NCBI GenBank assembly: GCA_003648455.1
Contig: QMPG01000243.1
Coordinates: 1 to 5,404, forward strand
Source: Bacteroidota bacterium
GTDB lineage: Bacteria; Bacteroidota; Bacteroidia; Bacteroidales; B39-G9
Length of the DNA stretch: 5,404 bases
Reading direction: 5' to 3'
Below the pieces are notes generated by a model, which made no database searches, was not told where the DNA came from, and saw only the letters and a list, made by a program, of their open reading frames with translations. This document shows, one piece after another, positions 5,349-5,404 of this stretch. The translations under genes and the position numbers were made by a program. The stretch's first letter is position 1, and each line of letters opens with the position of its first letter.

Positions 5349-5404
5349 ACACTATCAAAAACTCGCAAACGGAACGAAGCGAAACGTTGTTTAAAAATGC
5401 GTCC

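Larger units (their letters stand above)
5052..5404. other. Right flanking non-coding region, repeat-rich
   Basis: These 353 nt contain no gene I can support. Composition climbs from AT-rich next to the operon to 54/100 G+C at 5251-5350. The stretch carries one arm of the operon-hugging inverted repeat (5053-5066), three copies of AACACAGCA, a bulged 12-bp hairpin (5261-5295), a perfect 11-bp hairpin (5303-5337) and the second arm of the 14-nt flank repeat (5335-5348). TTACCC (5056-5061) and GGGTAA (5086-5091) can also pair. No hairpin is followed by a T-run, so no intrinsic terminator for the operon is visible. The mosaic look suggests remnants of several insertion or cassette boundaries. 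Confidence 0.6.

Noticed and set aside
5117..5358. Two overlapping minus-strand ORFs of 60 and 68 codons in the right flank
   Set aside because: They run through both hairpins and the direct repeat, share no recognisable motif, lack ribosome-binding sites and overlap each other in different frames.
5303..5404. Minus-strand frame open to the right edge, ending at 5303
   Set aside because: The 33 residues (with RFASFRLRVF) are typical of translated palindromic repeats, and the stretch is explained better by the hairpin and repeat structure.
1..5404. CRISPR array, tRNA, rRNA or insertion-sequence gene
   Set aside because: No regularly spaced long direct repeats, no cloverleaf or conserved rRNA stretches, and no transposase or recombinase motif in any frame I read.

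Overview
The window holds one compact three-gene operon on the + strand (306-5051), with short intergenic or flanking DNA on both sides. The operon is very AT-rich: lines I counted by hand run from about 23 to 33% G+C, and the proteins are rich in Lys, Asn and Ile. The start regions are mostly A-rich with weak Shine-Dalgarno sequences. This suits an AT-rich Bacteroidota-like source, but the sequence alone does not prove the taxon. The flanks differ: bases 1-150 are 72/150 (48%) G+C and bases 5251-5350 are 54/100 (54%) G+C. The operon therefore looks like an accessory insert in more GC-balanced DNA.

Layout: 3-146 is the C-terminal end of an unidentified protein. 147-305 is a leader with a bulged hairpin, a doubtful 27-codon ORF and a boundary-like motif. 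306-1577 encodes a DNA methyltransferase of the amino (N4-cytosine or N6-adenine) type. 1570-3846 encodes a 758-residue protein with two GHKL ATP-binding domains, one Hsp90/MutL/MORC-like at the N terminus and one histidine-kinase-like at the C terminus, with a candidate phospho-acceptor His543 between them. 3849-5051 encodes a 400-residue protein with a divergent receiver domain (candidate Asp65) and an unrecognised C-terminal region. 5052-5404 contains no convincing gene but is dense in hairpins, inverted repeats and a short direct repeat.

The genes overlap by 8 nt or are separated by 2 nt, so they are probably co-translated and act together. My working model is a chromatin or foreign-DNA surveillance system. 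The methyltransferase would mark self DNA. The dual-ATPase kinase would sense a DNA or NTP-dependent state and phosphorylate the receiver protein, whose C-terminal part would be the output. No restriction nuclease motif is visible, so this is not a classical restriction-modification operon. I recall that methyltransferase, GHKL-ATPase and receiver combinations have been predicted computationally in prokaryotic conflict systems, but I could not check whether this exact arrangement has been described or tested.

Both edges of the operon carry structured DNA: an imperfect inverted repeat (12/14) hugging the genes, a perfect 14-nt inverted repeat further out, and one-base-bulged hairpins on each side. 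Together with the composition break this suggests a mobile cassette-like unit, although no recombinase, insertion-sequence gene or canonical attC site is present.
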